Shown piece after piece: positions 30,018 through 36,566 of a stretch of DNA of 54,480 nt. The DNA is from an uncultured Telmatospirillum sp. (GTDB lineage: Bacteria; Pseudomonadota; Alphaproteobacteria; Rhodospirillales; Magnetospirillaceae): NCBI GenBank assembly GCA_903858635.1, contig CAIOJO010000239.1, forward strand, positions 1-54,480, given 5' to 3'. The number at the start of each line of letters is the position of its first letter. The first letter of the stretch is position 1. The notes under the pieces were generated by a model. The model was not told the origin of the DNA. It worked only from the letters and a program-made list of their open reading frames with translations, and searched no databases. Position numbers and translations under genes: made by a program.

Positions 30018-31256
30018 ATGTTCGACAGGCTGCATCCCGCCATACGGGAGGCCACGCGCCTTACCCGTGCCGGCCACCTCATCGAAGCGACCAGACTCCT
30101 GCAGCACATGCTGGCCGGCAAAGCGGCCGCCGTCCCAGACACCGTCGCTGACGGCGAGCCTGGGCCTGATGCCGGCGCCACGCTGAGCCTCGACCCGGCG
30201 CCTGACTCGGCTCTGCCGCCGCCCGGGCCCAGCCGGACGACATTCGGCGGGACAGCTGCCGCGTCGCCAGCGGCAGCGACGCTGCGCAGCATACTCGCCC
30301 GGTTCAATCGGCTCGGCCGCGAGGGGAACATAGCGGAACGGCAGGAGCAATCGGCGGTCCAGCGGCGCGACCTGGTGCCGGAGGTCGGACAGTTCCTCGA
30401 ACGGGTTTACGCCAACCAAGCGGGACGTCGCAGCTACAAGCTTTACATTCCCGGCGCCCACCACGGGCAGGCTCTGCCCCTGGTGGTCATGCTGCATGGA
30501 TGCACCCAGTCACCGGACGACTTCGCGGCCGGGACGCGGATGAATTTCTTGGCCGAAGAGCATGATTGCTTCGTCGCCTATCCTTGCCAGCCGAGTTCGG
30601 CCAATCCGTCCAAGTGTTGGAACTGGTTCAACCCCGGCGACCAGCAGCGCGGCGCCGGCGAGCCTTCGCTGATCGCCGGCATCACCCGCCAGATCATGGA
30701 AGACCACGCCATCGATGCGCGGCGCATTTATGTCGCCGGTCTTTCGGCTGGCGGCGCTGCGGCGGTGATCATGGGGACGGCCTACCCCGATCTCTATGCC
30801 GCGATCGGCGTCCATTCGGGTCTCGCCTGCGGCGCTGCCAGCGATCTGCCCTCCGCCTTTGCCGCCATGCGGCAGGATGGCAACATGTCCGTTGCCGGGC
30901 ATGCGCCTCGGGCAATGAGTCGCGAGGGGGTTCCGACCATCGTGTTTCACGGAGATCAGGACAAGACGGTGCATCCACGCAATGGCGATCTTGTCGTCGC
31001 TCAGTTGCAACCGACGGCGAGCCCAGACCGGAAGATCGAACACGGTCGGGTGCCCGGCGGCCATGCCTACAGCCGCACCATCCACGTCGACGCGAGCGGG
31101 CAGGCGGTTCTCGAGCAGTGGGTTATTCACGGGGCCGGCCATGCCTGGTCAGGCGGCAGTCCAGCCGGCTCCTACACCGATCCGCGAGGCCCCGATGCCG
31201 GACGCGAGATGCTCCGCTTCTTCCTTGAGCATTCGCAACGGCGAGGGGCGCCGTAG
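30018..31256 (+). CDS. PHB-depolymerase-family esterase
   Basis: The 412-residue product is an alpha/beta hydrolase of the LpqC/PHB depolymerase type. A ~130-residue Pro/Ala-rich N-terminal part leads to RRSYKLYIPGA, PLVVMLHGCTQSPDDFAAGTRMN (oxyanion region) and YVAGLSAGGAAAVIM with the nucleophile serine. IVFHGDQDKTVHP with the Asp and VIHGAGHAWSGG with the His complete the triad. No signal peptide is seen, so a cytoplasmic role on PHB granules or short polyesters is possible; a general ester substrate is the alternative. It follows the CopG-like gene, probably in one transcript. Confidence 0.88.
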   Translation: MFDRLHPAIREATRLTRAGHLIEATRLLQHMLAGKAAAVPDTVADGEPGPDAGATLSLDPAPDSALPPPGPSRTTFGGTAAASPAAATLRSILARFNRLGREGNIAERQEQSAVQRRDLVPEVGQFLERVYANQAGRRSYKLYIPGAHHGQALPLVVMLHGCTQSPDDFAAGTRMNFLAEEHDCFVAYPCQPSSANPSKCWNWFNPGDQQRGAGEPSLIAGITRQIMEDHAIDARRIYVAGLSAGGAAAVIMGTAYPDLYAAIGVHSGLACGAASDLPSAFAAMRQDGNMSVAGHAPRAMSREGVPTIVFHGDQDKTVHPRNGDLVVAQLQPTASPDRKIEHGRVPGGHAYSRTIHVDASGQAVLEQWVIHGAGHAWSGGSPAGSYTDPRGPDAGREMLRFFLEHSQRRGAP

Positions 31257-31356
31257 AGACGTCCTTGTCACGGAACCGTCACCGAACTGACACATGAGCC
31301 CGCCGTCTAGATGTATTATAGTTACAAAATGATGACGGCTCGGGGAGGCAGCTCGG

Positions 31357-31692
31357 ATGCAGATGGATGTGGACGAACCGGTGGTGGGGATCACCCGCAT
31401 CGTCTTGAGCGGTGATCTGGATGCCCGCGGATCGGGCGAGATCGACGTGCAGTTCTCGGCGGTCGCCGCCTCGCGCCCGAAGGTGGTGGTCGATCTGACG
31501 CAGGTGGCCTTTCTCGCCTCGATCGGCATCCGCACCTTGATGCTGGCGGCCAAGGCCAACAACCGCAAAGGCGGCAAGCTGGTCTTGCTCGATCCCAGCG
31601 ATGCGGTCCACAAGGTGCTGCGAACCAGCGGCGCCGATACCGTGCTGCCGGTCGTCCGAGGGCTGGATTCGGCCCTGGCCGCGGTGGCTTGA
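31357..31692 (+). CDS. STAS-domain anti-sigma factor antagonist
   Basis: The 111-residue protein is a single STAS domain of the SpoIIAA/RsbV type, with ITRIVLSGDLDARGSGEID at the start and VVVDLTQVAFLASIGIRTLM containing the conserved phosphorylatable Ser, here Ser55. In partner switching the unphosphorylated antagonist binds the RsbW-like kinase and frees its target; a SpoIIE phosphatase resets it. Both partners are encoded next door. A GGAGG site precedes the ATG by eight bases. A TATTAT at about -40 may be a -10 element. Confidence 0.92.
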   Translation: MQMDVDEPVVGITRIVLSGDLDARGSGEIDVQFSAVAASRPKVVVDLTQVAFLASIGIRTLMLAAKANNRKGGKLVLLDPSDAVHKVLRTSGADTVLPVVRGLDSALAAVA

Positions 31693-31702
31693 GGGCGCCG
31701 TC

Positions 31703-32170
31703 ATTTCGCTTTGTCGTTGCCATCAGGAAAGCGCCGATGACGAGGACCACATCGTCCTCGACAACCGTCTGAGCGAGCTGGGCCGCGCCGGCGGCTGGCT
31801 CTGTGCCAAGGCGGATCGGCATCGGCTGCCCGACGCGGTGGCTTTTGCCCTGCGGCTTTGCGCCGAGGAAGCCCTGGCCAATGTGGTGACCCACGCCTGG
31901 GCCGAAGGCGATCACCGGATTGTCCTCGGTCTGGCCGTCGCGGCCGATCAAGTGGAATTGACGGTCGAGGACGACGGCCGGCCGTTCGATCCGGTGGCGG
32001 CGCCGGCCCCGGCCCAGGCTGCAACCCTGGCTGATGCGGCAGCAGGTGGTCGTGGCCTGATCCTGATCCGGAGTTACGCCGATCGCCTTGCCTATCGACG
32101 CGAGGGTGGACGCAATCGGCTGATCATGGGGTTCATGCTGACGGGCGGAAAGTCAGGGCTAGACAGGTAA
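31703..32170 (+). CDS. RsbW-like serine kinase/anti-sigma factor, probable ATT start
   Basis: The product (about 155 residues) is a GHKL ATPase: ALRLCAEEALANVVTHAW contains the N-box Asn, VEDDGRPFDP is the G1 box, and GGRGLILIRSYAD the G2 region. It would phosphorylate the STAS antagonist. The start is unclear. No ATG, GTG or TTG lies in frame between the STAS stop and the conserved part. The best ribosome site, GAGGG at 31691-31695, stands seven bases before an ATT at 31703, so a rare ATT start is proposed. The alternative ATG at 31601 lies inside the STAS gene and gives a tail that looks like a frame shadow. The 3' end overlaps the convergent phosphatase gene by 38 bp. Confidence 0.8.
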   Translation: MSLCRCHQESADDEDHIVLDNRLSELGRAGGWLCAKADRHRLPDAVAFALRLCAEEALANVVTHAWAEGDHRIVLGLAVAADQVELTVEDDGRPFDPVAAPAPAQAATLADAAAGGRGLILIRSYADRLAYRREGGRNRLIMGFMLTGGKSGLDR

Positions 32171-33458
32171 GGTCGTCGGACTGTTCCTGGCCGGCGGCAA
32201 AATCCTCCACCGCCCGCACCACCGCCTCGACCAGGCGATCGGCGTCGCCGCCGCGCAATTCCTCGAGCAGGCTCTGCAAGCGCTCTTCGCCGAATTGCTC
32301 GCGTGCCGGCGAGAATGCCTCGGTAACGCCGTCGGTGTAGAGAAACATCAGGTCGCCCGGCGCCAGCAGCACGGTGTTCCCACCGTAGCGGGTGTCGTCG
32401 AGCATGCCGACGGCGACTCCATTGGCCGCCAGCTGGTGGCGGCGACCGTCGGCGGCCAGGATGGTGGCCGGGTCGTGGCCGGCATTGACATAGGCCATGC
32501 GCCCGCTGTCGAGGTCCAACAGGGCAAAGAACACGGTGACGAACATCCCCGCCTCGTTGTCCGCGGCAAGCATGGCATTGACCCGGGTGAGCACCTGTTG
32601 CGGCTCCATCCCCGGCGTCGCCACCGCCCGCAGCAAGGTCCGGAACATCACCATGAACAGCGCCGCCGGCACCCCTTTGCCCGAGACGTCGGCGATGGCG
32701 ACGGCAAGCCGCCGGTCGTCCACCATGAAGTAGTCGAACAGATCGCCGCCGACCTCCTTCATCGGCCGGAAGAAGGCATGGATGGCCACCGGCCCGCCCG
32801 CCGCATCGTAGGCCTGCGGCAGCACCGACTGCTGGATGCGTCGGGCCATCGCCATGTCCTGCTGGCGTTCCTGCTTGGCCCGGATCTCCCGCACCATCTC
32901 GCCGAAGGTATGGGCGAACGGTCCCAGGCTTGCGGTCTTCTCGGCCAGCGCCGCCAGCGCTTCGCCGTCCATCCGGTCGTTGCGCAGCAGTTGCGTCGCC
33001 GTCGACAGGAAGGCCAGGGGCGTGTTCACCGTGGCCAGCCGCCGGCCGAGATCGGCGATGATGGCGCGGCAGGCCTGGGGATTGTCGCCGACCATGGACA
33101 GCACCTGCTCGGCATCGAGCCGCAACAGACTGGCCGGCCCGTGCGCCAGCACCGTGGCGATGCGCGGCTGGTCGGCGAAGACGGCGATTTCGCCGACCAA
33201 TTGGTAGGGTGCGAGGATCGCCATGCGAACCTGTTCGCTGCCGATGTCGACCCGCACCTCGAGCTCGCCTTCCATCAGGACGAAGACAGTATCGCCGGCA
33301 TCGCCTTGCCGGAACAGAATGCCGCCGTTTGGCAGCGTGCAGGGCGTGCCGCGGGCCAGCAACTGCTCGGCGAAACTGCGGTCGAAGGCGCCGAACAGGC
33401 CGCTGGTAACCAGGGCTTCCGCTGCCTGGGCCAGCGATGGGGCGATCTTTTGCGTCAC
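32133..33458 (-). CDS. Cyclic-nucleotide-binding-domain SpoIIE-type protein phosphatase
   Basis: The 441-residue product fuses an N-terminal cNMP-binding fold (about 30-140: ILFRQGDAGDTVFVLMEGELEV, VGEIAVF), a helical linker and a C-terminal PP2C-type SpoIIE domain. The domain has AMARRIQQSVLP, MKEVGGDLFDYF, AIADVSGKGVPAALFM, NAGHDP, LYTDGVTEAF and SDDLTCLAL, including metal-binding aspartates. It should dephosphorylate the STAS protein encoded opposite, with ligand binding as input. GTG at 33458, with an AGGA site, is preferred; a TTG start at 33518 would add 20 residues. It follows the SUKH gene on the same strand. Confidence 0.88.
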   Translation of the reverse strand: MTQKIAPSLAQAAEALVTSGLFGAFDRSFAEQLLARGTPCTLPNGGILFRQGDAGDTVFVLMEGELEVRVDIGSEQVRMAILAPYQLVGEIAVFADQPRIATVLAHGPASLLRLDAEQVLSMVGDNPQACRAIIADLGRRLATVNTPLAFLSTATQLLRNDRMDGEALAALAEKTASLGPFAHTFGEMVREIRAKQERQQDMAMARRIQQSVLPQAYDAAGGPVAIHAFFRPMKEVGGDLFDYFMVDDRRLAVAIADVSGKGVPAALFMVMFRTLLRAVATPGMEPQQVLTRVNAMLAADNEAGMFVTVFFALLDLDSGRMAYVNAGHDPATILAADGRRHQLAANGVAVGMLDDTRYGGNTVLLAPGDLMFLYTDGVTEAFSPAREQFGEERLQSLLEELRGGDADRLVEAVVRAVEDFAAGQEQSDDLTCLALTFRPSA

Positions 33459-33560
33459 GAAGGGTCCTGGAGAGTGGTGTTCCCAGGCCAGTATGCGGGG
33501 CAGCTCGAACGCCGACAAGCCGGGCTTGTCGCGGCGACCCGGCAGGGCGCTGCTGGAGTT

Positions 33561-33980
33561 TCAGCCGAGGCTGTCGAGCAGCTGGGTGACCAGTCGGCCG
33601 AGGGTCGGAGCGGCATCCCACCGGTCGAGCGAAATCCGGTCGACGCGCCGGAACTCGGCCGGCTGATACAGCAGATAGTCGTCGTCGAATTCGCCCAGGA
33701 TCAGCAAGTGGCGGAGCCCTGGGCGCGCTTGGCGGCGGCTTAGATTGATCTCGATGACGCCTGGCAGTTCCATCGCCTCCTGCCGGAAGCTGGCCGCCGG
33801 GTAGAGGATCACTCCGTCGACGCAGGCGCCATTGGAACGGCGCAGGAAATCCAGATAGTCGTCCGGCAAGGCGAGGCCAAGCCGGCGTTGCGCCTGCTCC
33901 GTCAACTGGGCCAGCCGGGTCTCGTCGACGGGTGGGAAGAGCTGGCCGTCGTGGCCGAGGATGCTGTCAACCAGCGACAT
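33561..33980 (-). CDS. SMI1/KNR4 (SUKH) family protein, likely immunity protein
   Basis: This 139-residue protein shows the SUKH pattern: LTEQAQRRLGLALPDDYLDFLRRSNGACVDGVILYP, then EINLSRRQARPGLRHLLILGEFDDDYLLYQPA. SUKH proteins commonly act as immunity partners of bacterial nuclease toxins. It starts four bases after the stop of the HNH nuclease gene, so the two are almost certainly co-transcribed and co-translated. That arrangement is the main evidence for immunity; the fold itself occurs in other roles. The start at 33980 avoids overlap with the nuclease gene. Confidence 0.85.
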   Translation of the reverse strand: MSLVDSILGHDGQLFPPVDETRLAQLTEQAQRRLGLALPDDYLDFLRRSNGACVDGVILYPAASFRQEAMELPGVIEINLSRRQARPGLRHLLILGEFDDDYLLYQPAEFRRVDRISLDRWDAAPTLGRLVTQLLDSLG

Positions 33981-33984
33981 GGTC

Positions 33985-34488
33985 TCAGCGCTGCCGCAGA
34001 TGCCGAGCGGCAAGGGCCATTGCCAGCGGCTTCGGTTGTGCCTCCGGCGACGGCGATGGGCAGATCCCCGCGGCAGGTTGCGGCAAGCGGACCATTCTGG
34101 TCTCTCCCACCACCAGATTCTGAATCTGCGGATCCAGATAACGATGGATGGCCTCGTGCTCGGGATGGGCCCGGATCAGCACCAGATTGGCGTAGTCGTT
34201 GGTGCCGCCGTCGTCGAGCGGCCGGATATGGTGCACCTGGAAGCCGCGCGGGGCGCGGCCGCGGGCGAGGCAGGCCAGGCTCTGTTCGGTGAAGCCGGCG
34301 CGCCGCAGATCGTCGCCCTGCCGATGGACCAGGGCCTTGAGGAAGCTTTGCCGACCGCCCCAATGGAATTCGGCGCGGAGCGCCGCCTTTTCCTCCTTGT
34401 CGCGCCGCCGATAGGCGAAGTCGACGATCGGCAGGGCCGGCAGGATCGACTGCAACGGCCTTTCGGCAAGCGGTGACTGTTGATCCAT
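33985..34488 (-). CDS. Small HNH nuclease, colicin-DNase-like, likely toxin
   Basis: The 167-residue product has an HNH/beta-beta-alpha-metal motif with FQVHHIRPLDDGGTNDYANLVLI and HEAIH. Its HH-N-HxxxH spacing closely follows that of colicin and pyocin DNases. Before it is a basic helical region (DFAYRRRDKEEKAALRAEF). The C-terminal ~45 residues are Pro/Ala-rich. No signal peptide, PAAR, VgrG or Rhs delivery domain is present, so export is unproven; the T6SS genes 16 kb away are a possible route. A strong promoter and a GAGGG ribosome site precede the ATG at 34488. Its pairing with a SUKH gene supports an antibacterial toxin over a housekeeping nuclease. Confidence 0.8.
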   Translation of the reverse strand: MDQQSPLAERPLQSILPALPIVDFAYRRRDKEEKAALRAEFHWGGRQSFLKALVHRQGDDLRRAGFTEQSLACLARGRAPRGFQVHHIRPLDDGGTNDYANLVLIRAHPEHEAIHRYLDPQIQNLVVGETRMVRLPQPAAGICPSPSPEAQPKPLAMALAARHLRQR

Positions 34489-34517
34489 GGCAGCCCTCTT
34501 CGTCGGGTGGCCTTTCC

Positions 34518-34546
34518 TCATAACGGGGGCTGCCGAGAGTTGTCAA
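34518..34546 (-). promoter_or_regulatory. Promoter of the HNH/SUKH operon
   Basis: On the minus strand, consensus TTGACA (34541-34546) is followed after 17 bp by TTATGA (34518-34523), predicting a start near 34511, 23 bases before the nuclease ATG. The inverted repeat at 34554-34570 lies just upstream of the -35. Confidence 0.65.
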
Positions 34547-34553
34547 TACGGAT

Positions 34554-34595
34554 GTTTCCAAAATGGATCTTATTTGGAGATTTGCGTTTCCAAAG
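34554..34595. promoter_or_regulatory. Candidate operator: TCCA-AAA-TGGA repeat plus GTTTCCAAA direct repeat
   Basis: GTTTCCAAAATGGATC (from 34554) holds the inverted repeat TCCA-AAA-TGGA. GTTTCCAAA recurs at 34586, and TTTGGA at 34573 provides a further inverted half-site. The cluster lies in the 170-bp divergent region between the HNH nuclease and the IscX-like gene. The same TCCAAAATGGA core is found at 38,996-39,006 in another divergent promoter region. Confidence 0.5.
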
Positions 34596-34658
34596 CGGTG
34601 CGATTGGGCTATCAATGAGGCCGACATCGTTGCCGAGACGACAGGGGCGGAGGGTGCC

Positions 34659-34889
34659 ATGAGGTGGGAGGATTATCAGGCGATCGGCGAGGCACTGGCC
34701 GAGAGCTATCCCAAGGCGAATTACCTGACCATCTCCGACGCCGAGCTGGTCCGGCTGGTGACCAGTCTGCCGGAATTCGCGGGCGGGGCCGAACCGCCCG
34801 GCACCGCCGTCTTGTCGGCGGTGAGCTTCGCCTGGATCGCCGCGGCCGAGGGACCGGACGACAGCAGCCCTTACGAGGGCGCGGTCTGA
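34659..34889 (+). CDS. IscX-like small acidic protein
   Basis: The 76-residue protein resembles IscX (YfhJ), a small acidic partner of the cysteine desulfurase IscS in iron-sulfur cluster assembly. It has the starting RWEDYQAIGEALAESYP, an acidic middle with LVRLVTSLPEF, and the late helix AVSFAWIAAAEG. IscX normally lies in the isc operon with fdx and hscA; here none of those is nearby, so the assignment is tentative. The start at 34659 has a GGAGGG site; an ATG 32 codons upstream would run through the operator region. It is 36 bp upstream of the RNase J-like gene. Confidence 0.6.
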   Translation: MRWEDYQAIGEALAESYPKANYLTISDAELVRLVTSLPEFAGGAEPPGTAVLSAVSFAWIAAAEGPDDSSPYEGAV

Positions 34890-34925
34890 ACGGCCGCCCA
34901 TTTCCGGATAGGCGAGGGGGCTCCG

Positions 34926-36554
34926 ATGGCGCTGGTCGATAGTCGCGAGGCCGGACTCTACTGGCAATCCCGCATGGGCAACAATGCCGACGGTATCGGC
35001 GGCAATTGCCACCGCTACGACGTGGTGACCACCGATGGCAGCGGTGGGTTGTCGCATCGGCGCCTGATCGTCGATATGGGCATCAAGCTCGGCGGCAACG
35101 GCCATTACGCCTGCCAATTCCCGTCGCCCGAGGGGCTGCTGGCGCACCGCCAGGAAGGGCTGCCGGACGACGAAGTGCCGGCGGAAGCGCTGTTGCTCAC
35201 CCATGCCCATGAGGACCATCTCGGGGCCATCCGCCACGCCCTCGACATGGGCTTCGAGGTGCCGCCGATCCATTGCACCGCCTTTACCGCCGAACTGGTC
35301 AGGAAGTCGCTGGTCGCCTCCGGTATCGACCAGTCGCAATGGCCGGCGATCCACGTCGTCGGGGCCGGCGAGCGGGTCCCGGTGGCCGGCGCCCAGGTGG
35401 AATTCGTTCCGGTGGACCATTTGCCAGGCGCCACCGCATTGCTCATCCGGACCCCGGAAGCCAGCGTCTTTCATACCGGGGACTACAAATTCGACAGCAC
35501 CTTGCTGCTGGGCGACCGCGCCGATCCGGCCCGCTTGCGGGCGATCGGCCGCGAGGGTGTCGATGTGGTGGTGTCCGATTCGACCGCCGCCACCGAACGC
35601 GGGGAAAAGGTCCCGGAACAGCAGATCCGGCAAAATCTCACCCAGATCGTCGCCGACAACGAAGGGCGCGCCGTGGTCGCCGGGATTCTCGGCACTCAGC
35701 TCGACCGTCTGGTGTCGCTGGGGCGCGCCGCGGCGGCCAATGACCGCGCCCTGATCATCATGGGCAAGAGCCTGGTCGACAATGTGCGGGCTCTCGAGCG
35801 CACCGGCACCGATCTTCAGGCCCTGATCGGCACCCAGCTCCTGACCGCGCCGGAGGCCAAGGATCTGAACGCCGATAAGGCTCTGGTGGTGACCACCGGG
35901 GCCTTCGCCCAGCCGCTGGCCGGCCTCACCCGCGCCGCCGAACGCCAGCCCGGCGCCCTCTGGCTGGGCGCCGACACCACCGTGGTGATCCCCCAGCGGG
36001 CCATCCCCCCGGTGGCCGGCGCCCATGCGGCGATGGTCGCCAAGCTGGAGAAACTGGGCGCCGTGGTGATCACCGCCGAACGGGCGGAAGCGCTGCATTA
36101 CGGCCCGGTGCATCAGAGCGGCCACGCCATGGAAATGGACACCCGGTTGCTCTACTCCTTGCTCAAACCCAAACATTTGGTCGTTCCCACGCATGGCAAC
36201 GGGCATCAGCTCGAGGCCAATGCGCGGCTGGCCCGCTCGCTCGGGGTCAAAGCCTTGCCTCTCGACGTGAACGGCACGGTACTGAAGGTCGATCATGGCG
36301 GCGTGGCGGTGCTCGGCCGTGAAGAGATCTGCCGGATTGGCGCTGCCGATAGCGGCCAGGTCAAACATCGGCCACGGGCGCGGCGCGGCGAGGGGCGCCG
36401 CAGCGGCCCCGCTCCCGCCCTTTATCGCTACGACGAACTGGATCCGGCGGGCAAGACCGTGCTGGCCGCCGATCGTTATCGGCCGCGCCCGGTTTCGCCG
36501 CCGACGCTCGACGCCGCACAGCGGGCCGATTCGCTGGCGCAGCGCTCGCGCTGA
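34926..36554 (+). CDS. RNase J-like metallo-beta-lactamase/beta-CASP nuclease
   Basis: The 542-residue protein has the metal-binding LLLTHAHEDHLGAIRHAL (HxHxDH) near residue 98, HTGDYKFDST with the bridging Asp, and VVVSDSTAAT. It also has the beta-CASP domain and PTHGNGHQLEANARLA, the position where RNase J has its conserved PxHGE. This is the layout of ribonuclease J, but the N-terminus and the basic C-terminal tail (KHRPRARRGEGRRS) differ. It may be an accessory RNA nuclease rather than the housekeeping enzyme. The membrane-protein gene begins 12 bp after its stop. Confidence 0.85.
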   Translation: MALVDSREAGLYWQSRMGNNADGIGGNCHRYDVVTTDGSGGLSHRRLIVDMGIKLGGNGHYACQFPSPEGLLAHRQEGLPDDEVPAEALLLTHAHEDHLGAIRHALDMGFEVPPIHCTAFTAELVRKSLVASGIDQSQWPAIHVVGAGERVPVAGAQVEFVPVDHLPGATALLIRTPEASVFHTGDYKFDSTLLLGDRADPARLRAIGREGVDVVVSDSTAATERGEKVPEQQIRQNLTQIVADNEGRAVVAGILGTQLDRLVSLGRAAAANDRALIIMGKSLVDNVRALERTGTDLQALIGTQLLTAPEAKDLNADKALVVTTGAFAQPLAGLTRAAERQPGALWLGADTTVVIPQRAIPPVAGAHAAMVAKLEKLGAVVITAERAEALHYGPVHQSGHAMEMDTRLLYSLLKPKHLVVPTHGNGHQLEANARLARSLGVKALPLDVNGTVLKVDHGGVAVLGREEICRIGAADSGQVKHRPRARRGEGRRSGPAPALYRYDELDPAGKTVLAADRYRPRPVSPPTLDAAQRADSLAQRSR

Positions 36555-36566
36555 AGGCGGCCGGGA

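Noticed and set aside
31601-31702. ATG start for the RsbW-like kinase inside the STAS gene
   Set aside because: The added residues are Cys/Arg/Pro-rich and read as an out-of-frame copy of STAS codons; a ribosome site favours 31703, though this is not certain.
34563-34658. Upstream ATG extending the IscX-like gene by 32 codons
   Set aside because: The extension lies over the inverted repeats and promoter region, lacks a ribosome site, and the family start matches the ATG at 34659.
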